A stretch of DNA of 64,000 nucleotides from Bordetella genomosp. 4. GTDB lineage: Bacteria > Pseudomonadota > Gammaproteobacteria > Burkholderiales > Burkholderiaceae_B. The notes beneath the pieces were generated by a model. It saw only the letters and a list, made by a program, of their open reading frames with translations. It ran no database searches and was not told the DNA's origin. The position numbers and the translations under genes were made by a program. Each line of letters begins with the position of its first letter. Position 1 is the first letter of the stretch. This document shows, one piece after another, positions 28,075 through 37,601 of the stretch. The stretch spans positions 744,001-808,000 of the forward strand of contig NZ_NEVQ01000013.1 in assembly GCF_002261185.1 (NCBI RefSeq), given 5' to 3'.

Positions 28075-29121
28075 ATGTACGACCTCGACCTGCACCAGCG
28101 GTTGCAACATTGCAAGACGGCATACAGCACCCGCCACGTTGATCTGTCCATGGCCACGGATCTGGTCACCACTGTCAGCCCGCGCGCGGGTGACCTGGTC
28201 CTCGCGGTAGTGAGCAAGCTCGGCCATCACAAGGCGCTGGAATCGCGTGATGGCCGGCGCTGCACTTTGTTTGTCGGCGACGAAATCGTGGTGGCTTACG
28301 GTAATCGCTACGCACCGGATCAATTCGAAGCGGAAATCCGCGGCGACCTGGGCCCATGTGACCTGGTCGCCGCAGGCGGCATCGCTTCCAATGTGTTGTC
28401 GCGCAGCGCGAAAACCAGTGCTGCGACTACCATCACGCCCGTGGGGTTGCTGGCCGATCGCACGGGCCGGATCCTGAACGTGGCCGATGCGGCGTTGCCA
28501 ACTTTACGTGAGCCCAAGACCGCTCGTGTCTACGCTGTCATCGGTGCGTCGATGAACGCCGGCAAAACCACAACCGCCGTGAGCCTGATACGCGGTTTTC
28601 GCGCTGCAGGATATCGCGTCGGTTCTGCGAAAGTCACGGGCACCGGAGCAGGCGGCGATTTGTGGCGCATGATGGACGCCGGCGCCCGCCCTGCTCTGGA
28701 CTTCACCTCTGCTGGCGTGGTGTCCACGTACAAGGTAGAGCACGCAGAGCTGTTGCGTATCTGCTTCACCCTGGCATCGCATGCCATGAGGACCGGCATC
28801 GATGTTCTGGTACTGGAAATCGCCGACGGGCTGTACCAGCGGGAAACGGCGATGCTGCTGCAATCGCCGGAATTCCAGCAGTTGGTCGATGGTGTGTTTT
28901 TCGCCGCGCGCGACGCACTCGGCGCCAAGGCCGGCGTCGATTGGCTGGCGCGGCATCATCTCAAAACGCTGGCGATCAGCGGCATCATCACCATTGCGCC
29001 CCTGGCCATCCAGGAAGCCACTGAGGCTGTCGGGCTGCCCGTGCTGGGCCTGGATGCGTTGGGCGACCCGGCCATGCTGGAAGAATTGACCGGCGCGGAA
29101 TCGGTGCAGGCCGTCCTGTGA
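28075..29121 (+). CDS. P-loop NTPase of unknown function (MobB/DUF1611-like)
   Basis: 348 residues, start behind GCGGAG. The N-terminal 145 residues form a separate alpha/beta domain (GDLVLAVVSKLGHHKALESRDG, CDLVAAGGIASNV). From residue 150 a P-loop domain follows with Walker A GASMNAGKTT at 157-166, a switch-like GTGAGGDLWRMMDAGA and DVLVLEIADGLYQRET. This resembles proteins annotated as MobB-like or DUF1611, but it is not a clear member of a family with known function. The stop overlaps the GTG start of the ABC transporter by 4 bases, so the two are translationally coupled. Confidence 0.75.
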   Translation: MYDLDLHQRLQHCKTAYSTRHVDLSMATDLVTTVSPRAGDLVLAVVSKLGHHKALESRDGRRCTLFVGDEIVVAYGNRYAPDQFEAEIRGDLGPCDLVAAGGIASNVLSRSAKTSAATTITPVGLLADRTGRILNVADAALPTLREPKTARVYAVIGASMNAGKTTTAVSLIRGFRAAGYRVGSAKVTGTGAGGDLWRMMDAGARPALDFTSAGVVSTYKVEHAELLRICFTLASHAMRTGIDVLVLEIADGLYQRETAMLLQSPEFQQLVDGVFFAARDALGAKAGVDWLARHHLKTLAISGIITIAPLAIQEATEAVGLPVLGLDALGDPAMLEELTGAESVQAVL

Positions 29122-30800
29122 AGCGCCGCGGGCCGCTTCCAGCCGTATTGGCGGGCAGCCGTCGTGGACTGATGGCGTGGCTGCTGGCCAACGGAATCGC
29201 GCAAGCAGCCACCATGGCGGGTATCGCGATCGCCACGCGGCATGGCTTTGACGGGCTGCATCAACCGGAAGTTGCGCCGAATTCGGTACTGGCCCATGCC
29301 GCGGCAATTGCCGTGCTGGGCCTCGCGCTGATGTGGCTGCGTATGGCAGAGCGGACCACGGCGGAAAGACTGGGCCAGAGTTATCTGACGGCGACTCGCC
29401 TGCGGCTTTTCGATCATCTGAACAATCTGCCCAGCCGCGTGCTGCAAAAACGCACTCAGGGCGTCCTGATGGTGCGTTTTGTCGCTGACCTCAATGCGCT
29501 CAATGACTGGGTCAGCCGCGGGCTGGCTCGGCTGGCGGTGGCGGCGATCACGATCGTGTCGGCCGTGGGCGTATTGGCTTGGCTCGATCCACTCATCGCC
29601 ACCTGTGTCGCTGGGGCGATCGCGGTGGCAGTGGCAACGCTGGCGGCGGCCGGTTCGCCCCTGTACCTGCGCGTGCGCGAACTACGGCGCGCACGCGGCC
29701 GCATGGCTGCCAATCTGGGGGAAAAACTGAATGTCTATTCGCCGGTACGCGTATTCGGCCGCACACGCGGCGAACGCTCGCGCCTGCAGAAGCAAAGTTC
29801 GCGGCTGGCGCAGGCGGCCGTATCACAGGCTCGCCTGGCTGCTTTGCTGCGTGCGGTGCCGGATGCCGCGTCGACCATTCTGACCGCGTTGGTGCTGGCT
29901 GCGGGCCTGTTACGCGTGCAGCAGGCCGGATGGGGCACCCTGTTGGCGGCCATCCTGGTAGTCAACCTGCTGGATTCGCCGTTACGCGATCTGGGCCGTA
30001 TTTTCGTGTTCTGGCAGAACTTCCGCGCGGCGCGGGATGTGCTGGGCGGCTTTTTGCGCCTGCCCACGCTGGCGTCGGGCCGGCGCCTGCCGCCCCTGAG
30101 TCCTGGGCCAGGCCATTTGGCGCTGGACCAGGTATCGGTGGCCGGTGCGCTCACGCAGGTCAGCGCCGAGGCGCCTGCAGGCTCGCTGATCGCCATCACA
30201 GGCGGCAGCGGCGCGGGAAAGTCCACGATACTGGGGCTGGCTGCCCGCATGTTCGATCCCGACCAAGGCACGGTGCGCCTGGACGGACAAGCGCTGGCCG
30301 CGCATGATCTGACCTCTATCCGCCAAGCGGTAGGCATGATCTCGCCCGATCTGCCGCTGTTGCGCGGCTCGATTCGGCGAAATCTGACTTATCGTGCGAG
30401 CGACGCCAATGATGCCGAGATTGCCGACGCCTTGCAGTTGTGCGGATTGCAGCAGGCCATTGCCGCCCTGCCACGCGGCCTGGATACCCGCATCGCCGAG
30501 CGTGGCGCCGATCTGCCTGCAGCGCTGCGGCAGCGGCTGATCGTGGCACGGGCGGTAATGGGCGGGCCGCGCCTGCTGTTGATCGATGATGCAGACGCCA
30601 TGCTCGACGAGGTACGTACCGGTACGCTTGCGCAGGTGTTAAGACGCCGCAGCACGACGATTCTGCTGGTCACCAGCGATCCGCAATGGCTATCTGCGGC
30701 CGACGCGGTATGGCGTCTGGATGCAGGGCAACTCCAATCAGTTAAAGAGACGAAACATCTACATACATCAGAACATGCATGTGCGGAAGTAAATATATAA
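29118..30800 (+). CDS. ABC exporter (membrane + ATPase in one chain) with degenerate ATPase motifs
   Basis: 560 residues: six membrane segments in the first 310, then an ATPase domain. Walker A GGSGAGKST (362-370) is intact. The Q-loop glutamine is Ser409 (MISPD), the LSGGQ signature is DLPAAL (465-470), the catalytic Glu after Walker B is Asp491 (LLLIDDAD) and the H-loop His is Ser520 (LLVTSDPQ). Four of the motifs needed for hydrolysis are thus altered, which is far from usual exporters. The protein may bind ATP without efficient turnover, or have another role. Overlaps the P-loop NTPase gene and is followed by a two-component system on the same strand. Confidence 0.8.
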   Translation: MKRRGPLPAVLAGSRRGLMAWLLANGIAQAATMAGIAIATRHGFDGLHQPEVAPNSVLAHAAAIAVLGLALMWLRMAERTTAERLGQSYLTATRLRLFDHLNNLPSRVLQKRTQGVLMVRFVADLNALNDWVSRGLARLAVAAITIVSAVGVLAWLDPLIATCVAGAIAVAVATLAAAGSPLYLRVRELRRARGRMAANLGEKLNVYSPVRVFGRTRGERSRLQKQSSRLAQAAVSQARLAALLRAVPDAASTILTALVLAAGLLRVQQAGWGTLLAAILVVNLLDSPLRDLGRIFVFWQNFRAARDVLGGFLRLPTLASGRRLPPLSPGPGHLALDQVSVAGALTQVSAEAPAGSLIAITGGSGAGKSTILGLAARMFDPDQGTVRLDGQALAAHDLTSIRQAVGMISPDLPLLRGSIRRNLTYRASDANDAEIADALQLCGLQQAIAALPRGLDTRIAERGADLPAALRQRLIVARAVMGGPRLLLIDDADAMLDEVRTGTLAQVLRRRSTTILLVTSDPQWLSAADAVWRLDAGQLQSVKETKHLHTSEHACAEVNI

Positions 30801-30877
30801 AAGGATGCCCTCGCCGGGCGCCTCCGCACAAGTATGATGCGCGGCCCATTCGCGTACTCTGAGTGTATGAGGATAAC

Positions 30878-32455
30878 TTGAGTATCAAGACTCGGATCTG
30901 GGTGTTCCAGTCCATAGTCGCCTTTTCCGTCATAGTCATGGCGATTACTTCTGTCTTTGCCACGCGCACAGCCAAGGATTATTTCGACCGGCTTTTGCAT
31001 GCGCGCAAAGAGCTGGCCCTGACGTCTGATCTGGCGATCAACGCCAATCGCTATGCGGAGCAGATCGCCGAACTGATATTGATCGGCCCTGCGGAACTGT
31101 CTGATTTCGAAAGCGCCCGTGCCGACGTTTATAAATCGTTCTTCGACTTGAAGCAGCTGGATCTGCGCATCAAGGCAGAATCGGAGCGCGACGACATCAT
31201 GACGCTGTCGCTCTATGAGCGCATGCATCTGCTTATCGACAGCATAGGCGGCTCCGTCGATGAGTTGCTCGCCCTGTCCTTGACCGGCAAACGCGATGAG
31301 GCCATTGCCCTGTTCCGTTATCAGATCGAGAACCGGCTGGATTCGGAGCTCGAATATCTGATTGCCGAGAATGTCCGCAGCAAACAAGCCGAGGTCGACG
31401 CGCTGGAGTCTGTCACTGAACAATTGCGACAGAAGGTGACGGTGTCCATGCTGAGTTTGCTGGCAGCCCTGCTGGCATTGATCTCCGTATCGGGCTATTT
31501 GCTGGCCCGCTCCATTGGCCGCCCTATCCGAGCCCTGGCAGCAGGCACGCGCGCCATTGAACAAGGCTCGCTGCACTATCGCATCGGCAGCCAGGCGCGT
31601 GACGAACTGGGCGTACTGTCGCGCAGTTTCGATGCGATGGCCGAGCAACTGCATGCACAGCACGCGCAATTGCTCGCGTCCAAGAGCCAATTGGAATGCG
31701 AGGTTGCGCAACGCACACGCGACCTGGCCCAGGCCAATCATCGGCTGACCCAGGTAGACCAGCAGCGCGTACGCCTTCTGGCCGATATCAGCCACGAACT
31801 GCGCACTCCGTTGACCGCGCTGCGGGGCGAGGCCGAGATTGCGCTGCGCGGCAAAGCCTGGCACGAAACGATGTACCGTGAGGCGCTCGCTGCGGTGGTG
31901 GCGCGCGCGCAGGAAATGGGACATCTGATCGAAGACCTGCTTTTCCTGGCGCGTTCGGAGGGCGATGATATTGCATTTGAAAAAGACGCCCTGGACCTGA
32001 AGGAAGTCGCGCGGGCGGCCATCCATGACACCAATGTGCTGGCCTGCCACCGGGATGTGCGTCTGGTGATGCGTCAGGATGCGCCAGCGGACGGCGTGCC
32101 CATATGGGGCGATCGGGCACGGCTCAAGCAGGCCGCCATGATCGCGTTGGACAACGCGATCAAGTATTCACTCGCCGGCACGACGGTCGAGATCTCGGTA
32201 CACGCAGGCGCACAGGCGCAGCTGGTCATCCGTGACCACGGCGTGGGCTGCGCTGCCGACGAGCTGTGCCATGTTTTTGAGCGCTTCTATCGCGGTACGG
32301 CGGCACGTGAGCGCTGGGCAGCCGGCAGCGGCCTGGGCCTGTCGATCGCTCGCTGGATTGTGCAGAAACACCAAGGCACCGTCGAGTTCAGCAGTACCGT
32401 CGGGGAAGGCTCGACATTCACCGTTCGACTGCCATTGAGACATCAACATGTATAA
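30878..32455 (+). CDS. Sensor histidine kinase
   Basis: About 525 residues. TM1 is at residues 8-28, a periplasmic or helical sensor region of about 160 residues follows, and TM2 is near 189-212. Next come a HAMP segment (RSIGRPIRALAAGTRAIEQGSLHYRI), a coiled coil, the H-box ADISHELRTPLTALRGE with phospho-accepting His306, the N-box DNAIKYS, DHGVGC and GSGLGLSI. I prefer the TTG at 30878 because GAGG lies six bases upstream; a GTG at 30863 lacks a ribosome-binding site. It overlaps the response regulator by 8 bases. Signal unknown. Confidence 0.88.
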   Translation: MSIKTRIWVFQSIVAFSVIVMAITSVFATRTAKDYFDRLLHARKELALTSDLAINANRYAEQIAELILIGPAELSDFESARADVYKSFFDLKQLDLRIKAESERDDIMTLSLYERMHLLIDSIGGSVDELLALSLTGKRDEAIALFRYQIENRLDSELEYLIAENVRSKQAEVDALESVTEQLRQKVTVSMLSLLAALLALISVSGYLLARSIGRPIRALAAGTRAIEQGSLHYRIGSQARDELGVLSRSFDAMAEQLHAQHAQLLASKSQLECEVAQRTRDLAQANHRLTQVDQQRVRLLADISHELRTPLTALRGEAEIALRGKAWHETMYREALAAVVARAQEMGHLIEDLLFLARSEGDDIAFEKDALDLKEVARAAIHDTNVLACHRDVRLVMRQDAPADGVPIWGDRARLKQAAMIALDNAIKYSLAGTTVEISVHAGAQAQLVIRDHGVGCAADELCHVFERFYRGTAARERWAAGSGLGLSIARWIVQKHQGTVEFSSTVGEGSTFTVRLPLRHQHV

Positions 32456-33143
32456 CGCCAGAATTTTGCTGGTCGAAGACGACCCTCGCATTATTTCTTT
32501 CCTGCAGCGCGGCCTGCAAGCCGAAGGCTACGGCGTCGAAGTCTCGCGCGATGGCCAGCATGGATACGAAACCGCTCGCGACGGCGAATTCGATCTCATC
32601 ATCCTCGACCGCATGTTGCCGCGGATGGAGGGCGTTGAAATCTGCGCCCGCTTGCGCGCGGATGGTTGCCGCTGCCTGATTCTGATGTTGACGGCCAAAG
32701 CGGAACTGCAAGAACGGATTCAAGGCTTAAAACAAGGAGCGGACGATTATCTGTCCAAACCATTCGCATTCGACGAGCTGGTGGCGCGCATGCAGGCGCT
32801 GTTGCGCCGGCGCCAGGATGGCCGCGCCCCAGGCACGACGCTCAGCGTCGGCGATCTGCGGCTGGATTTCGCCGCCAGAACTGCGCATCGTGGCGAGCGC
32901 CGCATCGAACTGACGGCGCGCGAATTCGCGCTGCTGGCTTATCTGATGGAGCATGCCGGTACAGTGGTCAGCCGTGCGCGGTTATTGCGCGACGTCTGGG
33001 GAATGGACTTCGATCCGGGCACCAAGGTGGTAGATGTCTATATCCGTTATCTGCGACGCAAGATCGAACAAGAGGGCGAACTCCCCCTGCTGCGCACCGC
33101 TCGCGGCTTTGGCTATACGATCAGTGCAGAAAAGGTCGATTAG
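32448..33143 (+). CDS. OmpR/PhoB-family response regulator
   Basis: 231 residues. The receiver domain has the acidic pair E10/D11-D12, phospho-acceptor Asp54 in LIILDRMLPRMEG, and LSKPFAF. From residue 125 a winged-helix output domain follows (LTAREFALLAYLMEHAGTVVSRARLLRDVWG, TKVVDVYIRYLRRKIE, RTARGFGYTIS). Paired by overlap with the kinase. The nearby P-loop/ABC pair on the same strand is a possible target, by position only. Confidence 0.92.
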   Translation: MYNARILLVEDDPRIISFLQRGLQAEGYGVEVSRDGQHGYETARDGEFDLIILDRMLPRMEGVEICARLRADGCRCLILMLTAKAELQERIQGLKQGADDYLSKPFAFDELVARMQALLRRRQDGRAPGTTLSVGDLRLDFAARTAHRGERRIELTAREFALLAYLMEHAGTVVSRARLLRDVWGMDFDPGTKVVDVYIRYLRRKIEQEGELPLLRTARGFGYTISAEKVD

Positions 33144-33164
33144 AAAAGACCGATTCGACCTTTC
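33132..33164 (+). terminator. Hairpin over the response-regulator stop codon
   Basis: AAAGGTCGA (33132-33140) pairs with TCGACCTTT (33156-33164); the stop codon lies in the loop. No T-run follows, so termination is only possible. Confidence 0.3.
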
Positions 33165-33236
33165 GTGATGATGCTGCAGCAATCTAGTAGAGTTTGACCA
33201 AGGACGTACAAGCCGCAAGAACCCAAGGAGACACGG

Positions 33237-33329
33237 ATGAGTACAAAGCGAGTGCTGGTGACGGGTGCCAGCAAAGAGATCGGCCGACCTACGGGACACA
33301 GACTCATGACATTGATTTCCACGATCTAA
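33237..33329 (+). pseudogene. Remnant of a short-chain dehydrogenase/reductase (FabG-like)
   Basis: A well-formed AAGGAG and ATG are followed by a 30-codon frame whose first 23 residues read as an SDR N-terminus: KRVLVTGASKEIGRPTGHRL, with the TGxxxxIG cofactor motif. The frame ends after about six unrelated residues at a TAA that touches the ribosome-binding site of the acyl-CoA ligase. A functional SDR needs about 250 residues, so nearly the whole gene is missing, apparently by an internal deletion that kept both ends of the gene. Probably part of a former SDR-ligase operon. Confidence 0.7.
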
Positions 33330-33339
33330 GGAGTAGAAA

Positions 33340-34944
33340 GTGGATTTCTATTCCCTGCTTTCACAACATGCTCGGACGGCGCCGGCACGGATCGCGTTTC
33401 AAGATAAAGACCGCCAGCTGAACTACGCGGCGTTATTGGCCGAGGTGGATCGGGTGGCTGCGCTGATGGCCTCGCGCGGGGCTCGCCGAGGAGACCGTCT
33501 GGCGCTGTGGATGCCCAATTGCATTGAATGGCTCGTGACGTTTCTCGCCTGTGCCAGATTGGGAATGACGGTGATCGCTGTCAATACCCGTTTCAAGGAA
33601 CATGAGGTCGGCCAACTGTTGCAACGCGGCCAATGCCGCTGGCTGGCATTCTGGCCGGCCTTTAAAGGGCTGCCGTTTGTTGACGTGCTCAAGCGCGTGG
33701 ACACTGCTATCGTTGGTCAACTGAAAGGCGTCATTGCCATCCAGGCCAACGCAGACACCGCTCAAGTCTTGCGCAACGCGTGGCCCGCGCTCGATCTGAT
33801 CCCGTACTCCGACACCGCGGCGGGGATTGCCGTTTCCGACCCTGGACAGGCCTATGACGGCGCGTTGGTGTACACCACCTCGGGCACCACCTCCGCACCA
33901 AAGCTTGTTTTGCATCGACAAGAGGGGCTGATCAATCACGGAGCCATCGCAGCCTCGGCCTATGGTGTCACGCCACAGAGCGTGGTGCTCATTGCCGCGC
34001 CGATGTGCGGCGCGTTTGGGTTTTCCACGATGCTCAGCGGCCTGGTCCCTGGCGCCTCCTTGGTCTCACTGCCAGTATTCGAGGCCAGCACTACTGTGCG
34101 GCAGATTGGCGATCACGCGGTGACCCATACCTTTGCCAATAACGAACTCATTGATCTGCTGCTAAAGGAAACGGCAGGCAATGCGCGGCCCTTTCCTACG
34201 CTGCAGTATGTGGGCTACGCCAGTTTTGCTCCCTCGATGGACGATCTGCCCGAACGCGCGTTACGGGCGGGGATTCCCATTGCCGGGTTATACGGATCCA
34301 GCGAGCTCCAGGCCTTGGTCGCCGGCCAAAGGCTCGATGCAGACTGGCAATATCGACGTGCCGCCGGAGGCACCTTGGCCTCGCCAGCCGGCAGGGTCCG
34401 TGCCGTGGATCCCGAGCATGGCGACACGCTGCCTCACGGAGCCATCGGGCAGATTGAAATCAAGGCCCCGAGCCTGATGTCGGAGTATCTGGATAATCCT
34501 GAGGCCACTAGCAAAGCGATCCATCCTGATGGATTTTTCCGCACTGGCGACCTGGGCTTCACCGTCGATGAACGCACGTTTGTTTTTCAGGGCAGAGACG
34601 GGGAGCATCTGCGCCTGGCAGGTTTTCTGGTCAACCCGATGGAAATCGAGACATTCATCCGCGGGCTCGAGGGCATTCAAGCGGCGCAAGTCGTGGGCGC
34701 CGAACGCGGCGGGAAAACCGTACCGGTGGCATTTGCCATTGCCATACCTGGAGCCGATGTGAACGAGGCAGCCATCATTCGCGCCTGTCAGGCCTCAATG
34801 GCAAAATTCAAGGTCCCTGAACGGGTCGCGTTTGTGCAGCAGTTTCCAATGGTGCAAAGCGCCAACTCCAACAAGGTGCAAAAGCACGAGCTCAGGAAAA
34901 TGGCGCAAATGCTGCTTGACGGAGATCCGCGCACCACGTCGTAA
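33340..34944 (+). CDS. AMP-forming acyl-CoA synthetase/ligase
   Basis: 534 residues from a GTG placed nine bases after GGAG. The ANL superfamily signatures are present: YTTSGTTSAPKLVLH (phosphate loop, near residue 177), GLYGSSELQAL (adenine site), FFRTGDLGFTVDERTFVFQGRDGEHLRLAGFLVNPMEIE (hinge) and the C-terminal lid with NSNKVQKHELR carrying the catalytic Lys. It activates a carboxylic acid with ATP and CoA; the acid is not identifiable. The upstream neighbour is the remains of an SDR gene. Confidence 0.88.
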   Translation: MDFYSLLSQHARTAPARIAFQDKDRQLNYAALLAEVDRVAALMASRGARRGDRLALWMPNCIEWLVTFLACARLGMTVIAVNTRFKEHEVGQLLQRGQCRWLAFWPAFKGLPFVDVLKRVDTAIVGQLKGVIAIQANADTAQVLRNAWPALDLIPYSDTAAGIAVSDPGQAYDGALVYTTSGTTSAPKLVLHRQEGLINHGAIAASAYGVTPQSVVLIAAPMCGAFGFSTMLSGLVPGASLVSLPVFEASTTVRQIGDHAVTHTFANNELIDLLLKETAGNARPFPTLQYVGYASFAPSMDDLPERALRAGIPIAGLYGSSELQALVAGQRLDADWQYRRAAGGTLASPAGRVRAVDPEHGDTLPHGAIGQIEIKAPSLMSEYLDNPEATSKAIHPDGFFRTGDLGFTVDERTFVFQGRDGEHLRLAGFLVNPMEIETFIRGLEGIQAAQVVGAERGGKTVPVAFAIAIPGADVNEAAIIRACQASMAKFKVPERVAFVQQFPMVQSANSNKVQKHELRKMAQMLLDGDPRTTS

Positions 34945-35000
34945 AGCCACAGTTCAATGCACCGCTCGACGCAGCGGCAGAGATCCCTGTCTATTCATTG

Positions 35001-35025
35001 CGCGCCGCCCTTCGAGGGCAGCGCG
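35001..35025. terminator. Hairpin between convergent acyl-CoA ligase and ubiK
   Basis: An 11-bp stem with one mismatch and a TCG loop (CGCGCCGCCCT / AGGGCAGCGCG) fills most of the 89-base gap between the two gene ends. There is no T-run on either side, so intrinsic termination is uncertain. Confidence 0.4.
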
Positions 35026-35033
35026 AGCCCAAC

Positions 35034-35291
35034 CTATTCCGGCTTGCTCTCCAAAGCTGACACGCGCAGCTCCAGTTGCTGCACCTGAGCCTGCAGTTGA
35101 TCCACACGCTCGCGCGCACGTGCAAGCAGATCAGCCTGCACGTCGAATTCCTCGCGGGTGATCAGATCCATTTTCGTAAAGGCCTGCCCCATCATCGCCT
35201 TTACATTGCGTTCCAGATCGGCGGCCGGGCTGCGGGCGATCAAGTCGGATAAATTTTTCTGGAAATCTTCGAGCCATTGGGTGCGGTTCAT
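35034..35291 (-). CDS. ubiK: Ubiquinone biosynthesis accessory factor UbiK (BMFP family)
   Basis: 85 residues. The family pattern is an N-terminal amphipathic part (LEDFQKNLSDLIARSPAADLERNVKAMMGQAFTKMDLITREEFDVQ) and a C-terminal coiled coil (LLARARERVDQLQAQVQQLELRVSALE). UbiK works with UbiJ in the aerobic ubiquinone-making complex and binds membranes. Single gene, transcribed away from glnK. Confidence 0.9.
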   Translation of the reverse strand: MNRTQWLEDFQKNLSDLIARSPAADLERNVKAMMGQAFTKMDLITREEFDVQADLLARARERVDQLQAQVQQLELRVSALESKPE

Positions 35292-35679
35292 GACGTCCTC
35301 GCATTCGATGTTCTGAATGTATAGAGTGTAGCCGCTTCAGCCCTGCCAAACCCTAGCTACAAAAAAATGGGCGGGCCGTACACGGCACCGCCTCAAAGCA
35401 CAGGAGAAAATCGAATTGCACCAGAGCCATTGCTTGCGATAAACACACTGTCCGAGTGCCCGTCGCACTGCATCTGGTACGGTTTGATTCTTCCTGACGT
35501 TGCCGCCGACAACAAGCCACTGGGTGTAATGCCGCGTATCAACAAATTCGATACATTGCTGCGAGAGGCCGAAACAGACGCAGCAATTCGATACAACCCT
35601 AGCCGTTGGCAAATGTTTTGTTTCAACCGTCCCTACCCCGGTGCTGCGCACCAATCAAGGGACTAACCCAGGGCATAAA
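35292..35679. other. Non-coding gap upstream of glnK
   Basis: 388 bases between the ubiK start and the glnK regulatory sites. Open frames here are short and biased like random translation. Nothing else recognisable apart from a short palindrome GGTGC-TGC-GCACC near 35640. Confidence 0.4.
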
Positions 35680-35696
35680 TGCACCAAAATAGTGCA
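35680..35696 (+). promoter_or_regulatory. NtrC-type binding site upstream of glnK
   Basis: TGCACC-AAAAT-AGTGCA agrees with the NtrC consensus TGCACC-N5-GGTGCA except for one base. It lies 150 bases upstream of the sigma-54 promoter, the usual enhancer distance. NtrC itself is not in the window. Confidence 0.65.
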
Positions 35697-35805
35697 ATGG
35701 CGCACTATATCTGTTCAAAATTTGATCAGCGCCCCGCGCCTCCACGGCATCAACGGCGTCGCCGCGCGGCATTCCCAGTGCGCTCATAGCGAATTTGCGC
35801 CCTGA

Positions 35806-36240
<435 letters not shown>

Positions 36241-36276
36241 GCACAACAACAAAGCAAGAGCATTGGAGCCTGAAAA

Positions 36277-37512
36277 ATGGATAAAGCGGATATCTCCTGG
36301 ATGCTGGTATCAACGCTGTTGGTACTGATGATGGCAGCGCCCGGATTGGCATTGTTTTACGGCGGCATGGTGCGCAGCAAGAATGTGCTGTCCGTCATGC
36401 TGCAGGTGTTGTGCACATTCGCCTTGGGCGTCGTGCTGTGGTTCGTTTATGGTTACTCCTTGGCCTTTACGGAAGGCAATGCCTTTTTTGGCGGACTGTC
36501 GCGCGCGTTTTTCTCTGGGATGTTCAATTCCGCGGATGGCACCTACGCCATGTCCGGTTCGCTGACCGAACTGCTGTTTGCGTCGTTCCAGGCTACGTTC
36601 GCCGGGCTGACATGCGCGCTGATCGTAGGCAGCTTTGCCGAGCGCGCACGCTTTTCCGCCGTGCTCGTGTTCACGGTCATCTGGTTCACCTTTGCCTACG
36701 TGCCTATTGCGCACATGGTGTGGTTTGCCTCGGAGACCGCACCCGGCTTGCTCAATGCCCGTAAGGCGCTGGATTTCGCCGGTGGCACCGTAGTGCATAT
36801 CAATGCGGGGATTGCAGGCCTGGTAGGCGCCTATGTCATCGGCAAGCGCGTAGGCTATGGCCGCGAAGCCATGCAGCCGCACAGCCTGCCCATGACCTTC
36901 ATCGGCGCCGCACTGCTGTGGGTGGGTTGGTTCGGTTTCAACGGCGGTTCGGCGCTGGCATCGAACGAAGGCGCTACGCTGGCGTTCTTTAACACCATGA
37001 TTGCGACCGCTGGTGCGATTCTGTCCTGGCTGTTTACCGAGTGGGCCATCAAGGGCAAGCCCTCGATGCTGGGCGCCGCGTCGGGTGCCGTTGCAGGCCT
37101 GGTAGGTATTACGCCTGCCGCAGGTTTCGTGGGCCCTGGCGGTGCACTGATCATCGGCGTGCTGGCGGGTATTGTCTGCGTCTGGGGCGTCAATGGTTTG
37201 AAGCGCATGCTGCGTGCGGATGACTCGCTGGATGTGTTCGGCGTGCACGGCGTCGGCGGTATCGTCGGAGCGTTGCTGACGGGTGTTTTCAATGCCAAAG
37301 CGTTGGGCGGTCTGGGCGCCGGCACCGGTGAGATGATGTCTCAGCTCTGGGTGCAGTTGGAAGGCGTGCTGCTGACCATCGTATGGTCGGGCGTGGTGGC
37401 TTGGATTGCCTACAAGGTCGCCAACATGCTCTGCGGCATCCGCGTACCGGAAGACCAAGAGCGCGAAGGCCTGGATGTCACCAGCCACGGCGAATCGGCA
37501 TACCACAGTTAA
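36277..37512 (+). CDS. amtB: Ammonium transporter AmtB
   Basis: 411 residues with eleven hydrophobic segments. Amt family marks include APGLALFYGGMVRSKNVLSVMLQ, LIVGSFAERARFSAVLVFTVIWFTFAYVPIAHMVWF, the twin-His regions DFAGGTVVHINAGIAGLVGAYV and DVFGVHGVGGIVGALLTG, and WVGWFGFNGGSALASN. It conducts ammonium across the inner membrane and is gated by GlnK. No separate N-terminal signal peptide is evident. A terminator follows. Confidence 0.95.
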   Translation: MDKADISWMLVSTLLVLMMAAPGLALFYGGMVRSKNVLSVMLQVLCTFALGVVLWFVYGYSLAFTEGNAFFGGLSRAFFSGMFNSADGTYAMSGSLTELLFASFQATFAGLTCALIVGSFAERARFSAVLVFTVIWFTFAYVPIAHMVWFASETAPGLLNARKALDFAGGTVVHINAGIAGLVGAYVIGKRVGYGREAMQPHSLPMTFIGAALLWVGWFGFNGGSALASNEGATLAFFNTMIATAGAILSWLFTEWAIKGKPSMLGAASGAVAGLVGITPAAGFVGPGGALIIGVLAGIVCVWGVNGLKRMLRADDSLDVFGVHGVGGIVGALLTGVFNAKALGGLGAGTGEMMSQLWVQLEGVLLTIVWSGVVAWIAYKVANMLCGIRVPEDQEREGLDVTSHGESAYHS

Positions 37513-37560
37513 AAGGAAGGGGCTGACGCCGCACTGCGGCGTACCGTCTCCCCAAGGGGA

Positions 37561-37597
37561 AAAACCACCGATGTGCGAGCATCGGTGGTTTTTTTAT
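37561..37597 (+). terminator. Rho-independent terminator of glnK-amtB
   Basis: AAAACCACCGATG (37561-37573) and CATCGGTGGTTTT (37580-37592) form a 13-bp stem with a 6-base loop, followed by further T (seven to eight in a row). Confidence 0.9.
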
Positions 37598-37601
37598 CGC
37601 C

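Noticed and set aside
35367-35666. 99-codon frame upstream of glnK
   Set aside because: No ribosome-binding site, no family and it runs into the regulatory region of glnK; nothing supports it as a gene.
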